In this document: positions 12,101 through 23,051 of the stretch, piece by piece
Layout of the letters: every line of letters begins with the position of its first letter
How positions within the stretch are numbered: the first letter of the stretch is position 1
NCBI GenBank assembly: GCA_037176905.1
Contig: JBBBWG010031197.1
Coordinates: 24,947 to 88,946 of the forward strand
Origin: Azolla pinnata
Lineage: Eukaryota > Streptophyta > Polypodiopsida > Salviniales > Salviniaceae
Direction of reading: 5' to 3'
DNA length: 64,000 bases
Position numbers and translations under genes: made by a program
The notes under the pieces: model-generated
Told to the model about the DNA's origin: nothing
The model's database searches: none
Seen by the model: only the letters and a program-made list of their open reading frames with translations

Positions 12101-12334
12101 GCATACAAACCTGGAATACAACACCAAAAGATCCTGTACCGATTACTCTTTCAGGTGCATAGCTGATGGTCTGAGATAAAAACAATAAAAACACAATGTA
12201 TCACTTATAACAGGATTGAGAACGTTCCAAGGATAACCTCAAGGCATCAACTCATTCACCTGTTTAGCTTGGTTGTCCCTTCCTCCGATAACAGTGGTAA
12301 TAATATGTCCATTGTCAGAGCCATTGTCAACCAT
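9144..12334 (-). CDS. GSK3/SHAGGY-like serine/threonine kinase
   Basis: Eleven coding exons join in phase (order of translation): 12334-12260, 12170-12111, 12012-11740, 11121-11047, 10971-10915, 10301-10161, 10029-9979, 9900-9805, 9732-9649, 9549-9447, 9238-9144, giving about 369 residues. Visible are the Gly loop GTGSFGVVF, the Lys in ETVAIKKVL, the catalytic loop [12 protein letters not shown] (most plant GSKs have HRDIKPQN), LCDFGSAK, the activation loop [18 protein letters not shown], and [13 protein letters not shown], which contains the TREE motif known from BIN2 regulation. It ends [20 protein letters not shown] plus a short tail. Members act in brassinosteroid and stress signalling. 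The ATG at 12334 leaves only 25 residues before the kinase domain and lacks the usual DQLPEEM leader. An upstream ORF at about 12973-12895 does not join in phase. The last intron is GC-AG. Confidence 0.93.
10030..10160 (-). repeat. Intron made of ~52-bp tandem repeats of its own 5' splice site
   Basis: This 131-bp GSK intron consists of about 2.3 copies of a ~52-bp unit. On the minus strand each copy starts with a variant of CATGTAAGTAAAAT, the exon end plus donor. The internal copies read CATGTTAAGTAAAAT and TATGTCAGTAAAAT. The duplication therefore started at the exon-intron border. Confidence 0.75.
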
Positions 12335-13520
12335 GCTGATGTATAGCAGGTGTTAGTCTTCTCCAAACCTTATATGTGACGATGTTGAAATGACTTGTGA
12401 TGAATAAGCTTTGACTAGAGAATCCCCAGGATGGCCGGCAACGCACTAATTAAATGTCATGTCCGAAGCACATTCCCTACAGCTCAATTAGAATGCTATA
12501 AAAGTAAGCGATCAGAGTATCCATGTCATTTTTAACAAAACATACAAGAAAGAAGGCTTGCATGATGAATGCTCCTTCAACCTCATGTCACCTTAAAACT
12601 GATCGAAGTTTGCATATGATCATACTGGATAAGATCTAAGAATTAAGCTTTATCTAACATTAACACACTTTGGCATGCTCGGTGCCTGTGTGCAATCCAT
12701 ACAGAGTTTATTTTAACCGTTCTATTGTTACTTCTGAGTCTGTAATCTCGCTACAGAAATCTAGAGTCATCAAGGATCCTGTTACCTTGTGATGATAATC
12801 ATACTTGTAACAGGACCGCATACGGATAATACCAACGACAATTAACTCCAGACAATCGTCATGCACTTCATCACCGGAATAGGAAGCTGCAGACTCACAC
12901 GATATGAGAGATCTCTCTGGAAGGAGAAGATATAGTCATCGATCAGTTCTACCTCTGTCTGCCTCTCGTTCTCGCTCATTCTCTCTCCCTGGATGCACCC
13001 TAGAGGAAAGCCAAGTTCTCACTAATCCATACGCTGTAATTAGATAACAGCGAGGAACGGAGAGGCAACATTTAGCGCCTCTGCTGTCAACACCAGTGAT
13101 TTCCATCCATGGTGCTTAAAGCACGAACAAAGAGTTGCAAATTTGTGACCATTTTATATAAATTTTCAAGGGCGAAAGGGCTTTCAACGACGGAAGAGGA
13201 AGCAAAGGCGCCAAGAAGATTAAGAGCGATGGAAATGAACTTAAAAGAAGAGAACAATGGCATAACCGTATTGCAACAGACGGGATTCATCATCACCTGT
13301 TTTCCTGGATGAGTTACAAAGAGGAATGCGAAGGGACGGCAGGATGGGCAGGTGATTATTCACACGAGAGTCCAAAAAACAGAATCTTTCTTGGCAGGGA
13401 GAAATCTCTGGCGGTAGAACCCTACGGCTCCCATACTGATCTCTCTACAACACGCACACACATACGCATATAAGCTGATTTCCTTGCCTCACTCGCTCTC
13501 TGAAAGTTAGGGTTTCCCCT
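12335..13520. other. 5' flank of the GSK gene
   Basis: Contains the presumed 5' UTR and promoter of the leftward kinase gene. On the minus strand a short ORF beginning MSENERQTEVELIDDY starts at 12973 and is followed by a good donor (CGT then GTGAGT near 12895). This may be a leader exon or a uORF, since its phase does not fit the kinase exon. No other gene seen. Confidence 0.35.
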
Positions 13521-13529
13521 TCTTCTTTC

Positions 13530-13835
13530 TGACTACTTTCTTCTGCTGCTGCTGCTGCTTCTCCTTTCTTGTTTCTTCTTCTGCTTCTTTCTTCTTTCTT
13601 CTTTCTTCTTTCATGTTTCTTCTTTCTTGTTTCTTCTTCTTCTTCTTCTTCCTTCTTCTTCCTTCTTCCTTCTTTCTCTCTGTCACTGGTTTGCTGTAAA
13701 GGTCGCGTCTGCTCTGACGCTCTGCTCTATAACTTCATCTCTGCGTCCTTCTCCTGATCTGCGTGCTGTTCTAACCTGCTTTCCTCTGACAAAAAGACAG
13801 ACGAGAGACTTCTCTGTCTGTCCGTCTGTCTGTGT

Positions 13836-13866
<31 letters not shown>

Positions 13867-13870
13867 TCCT
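13530..13870. repeat. Polypyrimidine (TTC)n tract and (CT)n microsatellite
   Basis: CTG, TTC and TTTC repeats on the plus strand from about 13545 to 13680, then a pure CT run at about 13839-13866. Borders the large minisatellite that follows. Confidence 0.8.
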
Positions 13871-13884
13871 CGAGAGGAACAAAG

Positions 13885-15140
13885 AGAAGCCCCATGTGAC
13901 AGACATTGGCTTGACCTTTTGACCGAAGGCTTGACCAAAATCTGAAGAAGACAAAGTGACATGCGTTGACTTGACCTTTTGACCGAAGGCTTGACCAAAA
14001 TCTGAAGAAGACAAAGTGACATGCGTTGACTTGACCTTTTGACCGAAGGCTTGACCAAAATCTGAAGAAGACAAAGTGACATACGTTGACTTGACATTTT
14101 GACTGACGGCTTGACCAAAATCTGAAGAAGACAAAGTGACAGACATTGGCTTGACCTTTTGATCGAATGATTGACCAAAATATGGAGAAGACAGAGTGAC
14201 ATGCAATTGCTTGACCTTTGACCGAAGTCTTGACCAAAATCTGAATAAGACAAAGTGACAGACATTGGCTTGACCTTTTGACCGAATGATTGACCAAAAT
14301 CTCAAGATGCATTGGCTTGACCTTTTGACCGATGTCTTGACCAGAATCTGAAGAAGACAAAGTGACAGACATTGGCCTGAACTTTTGACCGAATGATTGA
14401 CCAAAATCTGAAGAAGACAGAGCGACATGCATTGGCTTGACGTTTTGACCGATGTCTTGACCAGAATCTGAAGAAGACAAAGTGACAGACATTTGCTTGA
14501 CCTTTTGACGGAATGATTGACCAAAATCTGAAGAAAACGGAGTGACATGCATTGGCTTGACCTTTTGACCGATGTCTTGACCAAAATCTGAAGAAGACAA
14601 AGTGACAGATATTGGCTTGACCTTTTGACCGAATGATTGACCAAAATCTGAAGAAGACAGAGTGACATGCATTGGCTTGACCTTTTGACCGAAGTTTTGA
14701 CCAGAATCTGAAGAAGACAAAGTGACAGACATTGGTTTGAACTTTTGACCGAATGATTGACCAAAATCTGAAGAAGATAGAGTAACATGCAGTTACTTGA
14801 CCTTTTTTGACTGAAGTCTTGACCAAAATCTGAAAAAGACAAAGTGACATACATTGGCTTGACCTTTTGACCAAATGATTGTCCAAAATCTGAAGAAGAC
14901 AAAGTGACATGCATTTACTTGACCTTTTGACCGACTGCTTGACCAAAGTTTGAAGAAGACAAGTGACATACATTGGCTGGACCGTTTGGCCAACATCTTG
15001 ACCAAACTCTAAAGAAGACGGAGTGACAAACATTGCTTGACCTTTTGACAGACGACTTGACCAAAATCTGAAGAAGACAAGTGACATGCATTGGCTTGAC
15101 CTTTTGACCGATGGCTTGACCACAATCAGAAGAAGACAAT
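13885..15140. repeat. 60-bp minisatellite, ~21 copies, rich in W-box cores
   Basis: About 21 head-to-tail copies of a ~60-bp unit. In plus orientation a typical unit holds TTGACTTGACCTTTTGACC, then a second stretch with TTGACCAAAATCTGAAG, so it carries three to four TTGAC(C/T) W-box cores. From about 14240 to 14840 the units alternate between an ACAGACATT...GAATGATTGACC form and an ACATGCATT...GATGTCTTGACC form, giving a ~120-bp higher-order repeat. A truncated unit lies near 14300. W-boxes are the binding site of WRKY factors. The period is a multiple of three and the unit lacks antisense stops, so long repetitive ORFs appear in all three minus frames. The array lies about 1.6 kb upstream of the kinase start codon. 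Confidence 0.92.
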
Positions 15141-15195
15141 GAGTCTGATCATGACCTTTGACTCGATCGATCTTGTTGTGAGTCCCCTGTTCACA

Positions 15196-15246
15196 TACAT
15201 GCATGTACACATATGTACACACACACACGCGCACACACACACACAC
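15196..15246. repeat. CA-rich microsatellite
   Basis: Mixed ACATGC, ACATATGT and (AC)n dinucleotide tract directly after the 60-bp minisatellite. Confidence 0.75.
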
Positions 15247-15247
15247 A

Positions 15248-15380
15248 TTGTCGAGGATTGACCCATATTGCGCTTTACCGATGATCGAACAGGCCGAGAA
15301 TTGATCTCTGTTGCGTCTTACCGACGATAGAACGGGGCCAAGAATTGATCTCTGGTGCGTTTTACCGAACAGCAGGACGG
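15248..15380. repeat. ~45-bp tandem repeat, three copies
   Basis: Three diverged copies of a unit of type GA(G/A)AATTGATCTCTGTTGCGT followed by CTTACCGA and a GAACGGGGC end. The first copy is the most diverged. Confidence 0.6.
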
Positions 15381-16294
15381 GGCGTTGGCCGAGCCTCGTG
15401 TGTATATATAAGCCGAAAGCCCGGCGAGACTCGACTCGATCGACTGATCGATTCATCGATTGAGCAAAATTTGATGGCAATGACCTCCGACTCGACTGAT
15501 CACAGGCTCGGATTCTGTGCCAAGGAAGGGGCTGTCAGAAGAACGGAACCGCCTGATCGATGATACCCGACTAGAGATGTGGATGGCATGTTCGTCCTCG
15601 GAAAAGGTTATAAAAAAAACAAAGGAAAGAAATGTGGCCCATGCGATGCTGCATCGGGAAAGCACGACAGAGCTCGATTAATCATATAAGGTGCCTGTCT
15701 TGTCTGTTCAACGTTCCAAACGTCTGAGAGCCAAGAGCCGATGGCTTGCATGTATGTCGTCATCTGGGTCATGGGTGTATGCAAGTCATGTCCATTCCTG
15801 GTGGAGCTTCCTGACCAACGATCGGTCTAGTTGTGTATATTTCAACCACCGCCAGAAAATAGCTCCTCTCTCTCTATCCTTTGAGAAATTCAACCCCCCC
15901 TTGTTGTCAACGTTGAGCGGTGTAATAAAATAATGCTAGTATGTAGAGATTAGGAGACGACTCTCAGCAGTTACAGGACTAGAACTCTGATAATTATGGG
16001 GGGCATAAACCTCATCAACAATTCCCGATCGACTCTAGTCGTGGGGTTATTAAACATGGGGATCAGGAGATTTATGAGCATAACCTGATCTCGCATTTAT
16101 TCACCATAAGCGCTCTAACTTTGTATCAAATGTCGGGAGATACAAAGAAACATGTTCTTGAGACGACTACAATATTCAAAAGATCCGGAAGAAGAGAAGT
16201 TCGGAAACAAAGATCGATGCCCAGATGCTTAAAATATGATCCTATACTTTGACCTTCGGTGTTGAACCCAAAGGAGCACACTCCATACTTCATC
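15381..16294. other. Spacer without recognised gene
   Basis: Includes a TATATATA stretch near 15403 followed by CGATCGATTCATCGATT-type sequence. No conserved protein was seen on either strand. Confidence 0.4.
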
Positions 16295-16394
16295 NNNNNN
16301 NNNNNNNNNNNNNNNNNNNNNNNNNNNNNNNNNNNNNNNNNNNNNNNNNNNNNNNNNNNNNNNNNNNNNNNNNNNNNNNNNNNNNNNNNNNNNN
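16295..16394. other. Assembly gap (100 N)
   Basis: Exactly 100 Ns, a placeholder of fixed size. Unlike the two later gaps, its flanks do not repeat each other, so sequence is probably missing here. Confidence 0.98.
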
Positions 16395-16424
16395 GTGCAT
16401 TGTTTTCCAAAAACGTCTGATCAT

Positions 16425-16865
16425 AGTCCACCCATGTGCAATTGGAGCATGTGTATGCAGTTTAACATCGATATTGTAAGTAGTGGATTTGAAGTAGATC
16501 GATTTAATTGATCAAAATTCAAGCAACGAGTTAATGGTGAAAGTTTGCAAAGCTTACATGTCCCCTTGCGTAGTTAGTGCACAGGCACTCAAAATCTCAT
16601 TCTGTGGAATCAAATTCAAGTAAGTAGGACTAGGGGGTAAAACATTCAACCTTCCCCTGTGTATTGCTTTCGAGAAACCAGTCCACTCATGTGCAATTGG
16701 AGCACGTGTATGTAGTTTAACATCAATATCGTAAATAAAGAATTTGAAGCAGATCGATTAAATTGATCGGAATTCAAGCAACGAGTTAACGATGAAACTT
16801 TGCCTAGCCTATGTGTCCCATTGCATGATTATTGCATAGGCACTCAAAATATCATTATGGTAGAA
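16425..16865. repeat. ~254-bp diverged direct duplication
   Basis: Two copies, about 16425-16610 and 16680-16865. Shared blocks include GTGCAATTGGAGCA(T/C)GTGTATG, then TCAAGCAACGAGTTAA, then AGGCACTCAAAAT(C/A)TCATT. Many substitutions and small indels suggest an old duplication. Confidence 0.75.
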
Positions 16866-16984
16866 GATATATACTAATATGGATGAAGCTTGTCAAATTC
16901 GATGCTACCATCGAATGAACTCTAGTTGTAATCAACTAATTAGCAATCAGCTCGATAAAAAAGAAATCAGAGAAATAGATACAT

Positions 16985-17265
16985 TAAGAATGTTTTAACC
17001 GATCAAATTCCATTCTAGCAAAGTAATTAACGATACAAAACTTGGTTCTATTCGATTCGATTAAATAGAAACCGAAGAAACAAAGGCATCGAGAAAATTT
17101 TAAGTTTTGAACAATCAAATCCCATTCTAGTGAATCTATCAACGAAAGAAATCTGGTTACAATCAACCAAGTGGCAATTTAAATCAATTGAATTAAGCAC
17201 TGATCAAAGTTCATTTTTGTAAATTAATCAACGAATGAAATCTGGTTGTTAATTAACTTAATCAT
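16985..17265. repeat. Degenerate ~115-bp tandem repeats
   Basis: Three diverged copies sharing GATCAAATTCCATTCTAG, then TTAATCAACGA(A/T), then AAATCTGGTT-type blocks near 17000, 17115 and 17210. Probably related in style to the preceding duplication. Confidence 0.5.
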
Positions 17266-17983
17266 ACGAAGATTAATCAAGAAGTAGAGGCACAAAGAAG
17301 AAGAAGCAAGAAGCAGAAGCAGCATATGGAGAGCAGCCGGAAATAGACGACAAAGCAGCCAGCGAAATCCGCAGAAGACGAGACGAATCTGCAGGATCAG
17401 GCATTTCGGACGCAGGGGATTTCGTACTCGGAATCTCTTTTCACTCGGTAAGCCACGCTTTCATACGGTCCCTTCATTGTCTGCTCAGGGAATTATTATT
17501 TTTCTCCGGTCGAACTCCTCCATAATCACATCGCACCATGAATGAGATGGGGAAAGAACGAAAGTCTTCATTAACGAGACCGTGCATGTGCGAAAGAAGG
17601 AAGGCATCGAGAATTCATGGTAGATTATTGATTGTTTCCTGCACGGGAGAAAGCTCATTCTGATGTATATACATGAAAGAACGAGAAAAATTTCATGGTT
17701 AGATTGTTCATGCTTACGAAGATCACACATATGAAAGAATTGAAAATGCAATTGTGATAGGATAGCGAGATTTAGCAATAGGATACACTTACTAATAAAT
17801 GAACTTATGAACGAAGTAAAAGAGAAAAACCAGTTGTGGTTGGCATTAGCAAAAGCACTGATTTACATACATGCATACCACACACATTGCCATGCATACA
17901 TGTAAAAATGATAGGTCAATTGTTGTTGACTGGATCATTGCCAGGTTTGTAGAAACAAACAAATATTACATGCGCTGTTCAAG

Positions 17984-20900
17984 ATGGATCCAGAGCAGAC
18001 GTTTTTGCGAGTGCATGCGCGGCTCTCAGGAATGCTTGCACAGCTTATCAGTCCGAGGCTTAGAGGGTTCCTGGAGCATTTCTGCTTAGTTGTAGCCATT
18101 TTGTTGCTCACACTTCTTGCAGTTATGCACATGAAATTTGTGTCTCAGGTATGATGTACGGTTGGCACATCTCAAATTTCTACTTTTTCACGGATGCTGC
18201 TCTAATGGTGTGGCAAATTCAGTCTATCGTCTTGACAAGCTCACTTGAAAATTTTGTTCTTTTTTATGTGGCACGCTATGAAAATCATAGAACACAGCTC
18301 TTTTACTCAATTTTTTGTATTGGTATAAGTAGTGAGATTCCATAATAAAGCTTTGTCTCTCTGAACACTCAGGCTGGATGTGCCAGTGAGTTATCCGGTG
18401 ATCAGGTTACTGAAGCTGATCTCTTGCAAATCAAGGTAGTCTAGATGAATGCCTTCTTTTGTGCTCAATTATGAATGTCTCTCAGTAACCAACTGTTTTT
18501 ACCCTAAGCAGATGGTTGAGCATGGATTATGGTCGAAAAAGACATTTAGTGAGTCATTGGACGACATATATGCAGATACACAATCATCAGCCTCACAAAG
18601 ACTGAGTGGATCATTTCTGAGAGGGAGATCTTGGTTGCGCTGGCTCTTATCATGTGCTTTAGGAGGCATTTGGAGGAAGACTGCAGCACCAGGTACTCAT
18701 GTTGCTGGCGACTACTCAAAAGTCACAGTTTCAGATGATAGTTTGGACAGTGATGCTGCAAGAGAGGCAGCTTTATTACAGCTGTGGGATAGTTGGACGT
18801 TGTACAGTGCTACATGGCTTGCAAAAGTTGGGGATGTAGCAAGGAGGTTTGCAAAATTTTGGGTAGGAATAATCTATATCAACAGGCATCTTAAAGGTTG
18901 GGTACGAGCTTGCAAATGAATGTCTTGTTGAAACTGCAGAGGAATGCTGGAAGAGAATTATTATTTTCGGATGGATCTCATGCATTCAGCCAGAAAGATC
19001 ATGCATCAGGTTTCAAGCTTAATTTGTGACCCTTATTTGTTTCTTCGGAATTATAATCTGTTGCTGCACTTCTTATTGACTCTATATGCATATCAATAGT
19101 TGGGATCTCACGTATTAATCAAGAAAAGAAGTGCCAAGTATCATTTAAAAACATGTTGCAGATGTTTGACCAAAATACATCCTGATTGAGTGCTGCATGT
19201 CATCTGCATCGGAATGCCTGCAGTAGTAGAACTGAGTATCTAGATTATAATGATATAGAAACAGAAACCTATGTAGATAACGGAGCTTCATACGAGAAAA
19301 ACTCTAGAATCTTACACTCCTTTATAGCCGACGAGAGTGCAGTATGTTCCTGTATTTCCAACTTACTGATTGATGCACATATGCATAGTTTTTTTCTGTG
19401 TAAGACGTGAAATTGCAATACACTGTCCAATTCACTGAAAACTTGGTGCTTTCTGTATGTTCAGCACATACTGTACATGTCTAAATCTAAGTAACAAACT
19501 CGTCCTTGCCTGTAGTTCCTACTCTCTACCTTATTGTTTCGTCTTTACAGTCTCGCACCTTCGATGCAGCAGTCTAGGATTAGGAAGAAATAGAGAACTG
19601 AAAGTGGAACAACTTCGTACATACTTTGTCATGGGCACTGTGTATTGGTAGTTCACTCATGTATGTAATAGAAGCCAGCATGGCCCGAACATATTTGATG
19701 AATAGCATGGTGCATGTTTAAAATTTTTATATATTGCTTCTTAATTCTAAACTGGAAGTCAAATTGATATTAATCATACTTGCAGTTGAGGGAGCTGTGA
19801 AACAAAGTGAAGCTTTTGAACCAGTATATATCTTTAGCGTACACAGGGTAAGCTCATAAGCTGACTTGTCATATTTTGAAACTCTTCTTTTTGCTTTGTA
19901 CTTTCTAATGTCCTGAGGGATAAATACTCGTCAGTGTGTTTACAGTGGCCAAAAGTCTTTAGATAGTTCGTACACTAATAACTTGCCCATCCTGCTTATA
20001 TTAGTGATTTACATCAGAAAAAAAGTAGGCTTCTGGCAGTGAAGTGGTTGGTTGGCCTTTCTGTAATGAACGGGTTGTGAGTGAGTGCAAGTGTTTGGAT
20101 TTCTTAGAGGGAAATTTGAGGTAACAATGTGGAGACAATGCTGATCATAATATGCACATTGTATACACATTTGGGCTAACTAGGTCATAGTTTTGTTCTT
20201 TGTTATATCTTAGGTTCAAGATAAAATACTCCTTTGGATTCTCAAATTGTTAAGGAAAAGATTGATGTTGCACATCCTTGGTATTTATTTGATTGCAATA
20301 ATTAAGCTATCTAGGGTATCCTTCATATCTCTTTATCTCTATTTCTGTTGTGAATTGTAATCATTGTAAATTTGGTTGTATGATAGAATCATTTCACTTT
20401 GAACTTGATATTTCTTCAAAGAGTAATATTTTAATCTTCAGGGTTATTTACTGCTACCAGAAGATGCCAAGATTCAGCACAATGTGCACACAATGAACAT
20501 AAGCATATCTGCTCGAAATGCCTGCTTCGGAAATAGGTATTCTGATCTAATTTTTCTTTATCTATAAACGACTTTCTACTTCAACTCATCCATATGCATT
20601 TTTGGCTTTCATATCTTCTTATACAGATGGCAACAATTACTGATAAATAGTCTCGTTGGGTATGATACAATTCTCATGAACAGTCTATTGGAAGCAGTTG
20701 GGGAAGGTAGTAATTTCTTTATGCAAGCTTGGGTAGAGATTTTCACAGCCTGTATTTTTTATGCTTACTGCTCACTTATTTTGAAATTTAGGCTACTTGT
20801 ACAATTATCTTACGAAAGAACTATATGATCTGAACTATCCCCGAGAAGCAAGGGGCACTCCCAGCAGTTTTCAAGGTCAACTTATGCTTTTTTAAGATGG

Positions 20901-23051
20901 AAAAAGTTAATGAAATTGATACAGGTGCATAAAGAAAGATGTATGCATGGATCTATCCATTAGCTTATATGCGAGCACTCAAGTTGGATTGATCCCCCAA
21001 CTGAGTCAGGTTTTCTTTCTATGCAGGATACGTAATTTCCAAATGTGGAGTACTTATAATGTCACTGTTTGTATTTTTCACAACAACTATGTCTGTTTCT
21101 TTTACTCTCCGAGAAACTCAATCTCGCATGCTCAAATTTACTGGTAATCCCTTATCTTGTGATGCTCGCTATTGTCTCTATATGTACTCCTGTTGTAAAC
21201 ATTATATGAATGTTTGCAGTTCAGCTTCAATACCATGCTCGACATCGACTACCAACTTTCCGCCTGATTTCTGTACACGTTATTGAATCTTTAGTTTTTG
21301 TCCCTGTAAGTTCTGTATTTTTCTTAACAAGATGCTTATTATTATCACTCTAAAATAAATGCAAGTTGGAAAGATATGGCCATATTAGAGAGTTCCCAAC
21401 ACGATGGGAGAGAGCACTTGATGCAAACAAGGGAATGAAGCATGAGTACTCGAATGCAAAAACGACCAATGAGTCCTAAGCCACAGACATAGTCTGATTA
21501 TTCATGCATGGCACAAATCCCACTTAAAATCCAAAACATAAATTAAGGAGAACTCTTTGTGAATGGTACAGTGGATGGGACATCGTAGAAGCATCAGCAT
21601 GTGGGTATCTTCTTAACTCTCTCAGTGGTTGCTGCCCGATGTTCAGAGCATGGGATTCATCATTTTCTATATCATTTCCTTCAGTTTTTCCATCGGTTCT
21701 AAGTAGAATCTATCAAGCTTAACAGTCACATAACTCATTTCACATAAACTAAGAATGAATATTGGTTTTGCAGATAATGATTGGGATCCTCTTTTTCTTA
21801 TTCGAGTTCTATGAAGATCAGTTACTGGCTTTTATGGTTCTTACCATGGTCTGGCTGTGCGAATTATTTACAATGATCAGGTAGAGGCTCAAACTTTATG
21901 TATGTTTTTCAATTTACTCATGAGATTCTGATTGGATTAGTTGGTGACAGTGTACGGACTCCAGTATCAATGCAATATTTTCCAAGATTCTTCTTCTTGT
22001 ACTTCATGGTTTTCCATATTTACATATTCTCTTATGAGTATGGTAAGTTGCCAGTTACAACTCAAGATATCTTTTATAGAGTTTCCCTCAAATATCTTTC
22101 CTAGTAGTTGACATGATGCTGATCAACTTGTTGTGATTTTCCTACCAAGCATCATCAGAGTATGTTTACTAGTTTCTTGCGATGACATTATTGGTAAAAA
22201 TTGTCAGGATTTTCCTACCTTGCTTTCTCTACGACTGCTGCATTTATGCAACATCTTGTCTTGTACTTCTGGAATCACTTTGAGGTCAGCATCACCACAT
22301 GTTATAAGTATATAATTTTTGTAGAAATTTTGTTGAATGAAATGACAACTCTAATAGTGGTTCATATGTGGGCATTTGTTTACAGGTACCAGCTTTACAG
22401 AGATTTATGCGGGCAAGTACATTCTTCCAGCAGCCTGGTGTGCAGATTACATCATCAGCCATTATCACATCCACTTTGCATGTTTCAGGAGTAGCTCCAG
22501 CTGGGCCCCAACCCACAGCTGATTTGGGCGTTTCAGTACAGCATAATGGTCTTGAAGACAATGCGAGGAACCCGAGCTTCCTACGCCACTTGCGGAGGAG
22601 ATCGGAGGCCTCACAGGTGTGGGGAGATAGTGCTGTTGATCGCATGTGGTTGGATCACTTGAATAATAGCAACAACCCTGTAGTAGATTCTGATAGGCAT
22701 GCTAATAGTCAAGGAGTCAGTAATAGCACTAGCACGAGTCGTGTTGTAAATTCTCCAAGTACCCAAAATACTGATATTGAGCCGGAAAGTGTTGATATGT
22801 CAACTGAAAGAGCTATGCCTCCAGCTCCAGCTTTGAACTCCTTTGCTTCAGTCTTGCTGTGGATTTTAGGAGGTCCATCTGTACACCTATCGGCATATCT
22901 ACCACCGATGTTCCGTGATGTGAATCAAGATAGTCACCCTCCATTTCCTGAAGCCAGTGCTTCCCGAAGATCCCAGGAGAGTGAAGGGGGATTCCAAAGC
23001 CTACGGAGGCGTGTTAGAAATATGCTGGAAAGTGATAGAAACAACTTGTAA
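17984..23051 (+). CDS. Membralin-like protein (TMEM259 family)
   Basis: Membralins are multi-pass ER membrane proteins; the animal protein takes part in ER-associated degradation. The first exon (17984-18148) starts MDPEQTFLRVHARLSGML and has an N-terminal membrane helix. Next come 18373-18435 and 18512-18862. The conserved core follows: GYLLLPEDAKIQHNVHTMNI, SARNACFGNRWQQLLINSLV, GYDTILMNSLLE, CGVLIMSLFVFFTTTMSVSF, HARHRLPTFRL, IMIGILFFLFEFYEDQLLAF and GFSYLAFSTTAAFMQH. The last exon, from about 22386, starts VPALQRFMRAS and ends with an Arg-rich tail at 23051. The segment between about 18863 and 19860 is poorly conserved in the family. I favour a 77-nt intron (18863-18939), but exon borders there are uncertain. 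Confidence 0.9.

Noticed and set aside
12895-12973. Upstream coding exon of the kinase (MSENERQTEVELIDDY...)
   Set aside because: Its donor phase does not join to the exon starting near 12334 without creating a stop; kept only as a possible leader exon or uORF.
13885-15140. CRISPR-like or repeat-protein gene in the 60-bp array
   Set aside because: Units are contiguous with no unique spacers and the setting is a plant nuclear locus; the antisense ORFs follow simply from a stop-free unit whose length is a multiple of three.
15395-15480. TATATATA followed by GC-rich sequence as a promoter or repeat-element end
   Set aside because: No downstream coding exon, no matching terminal repeats and no conserved domain nearby, so nothing beyond a TATA-like string is supported.
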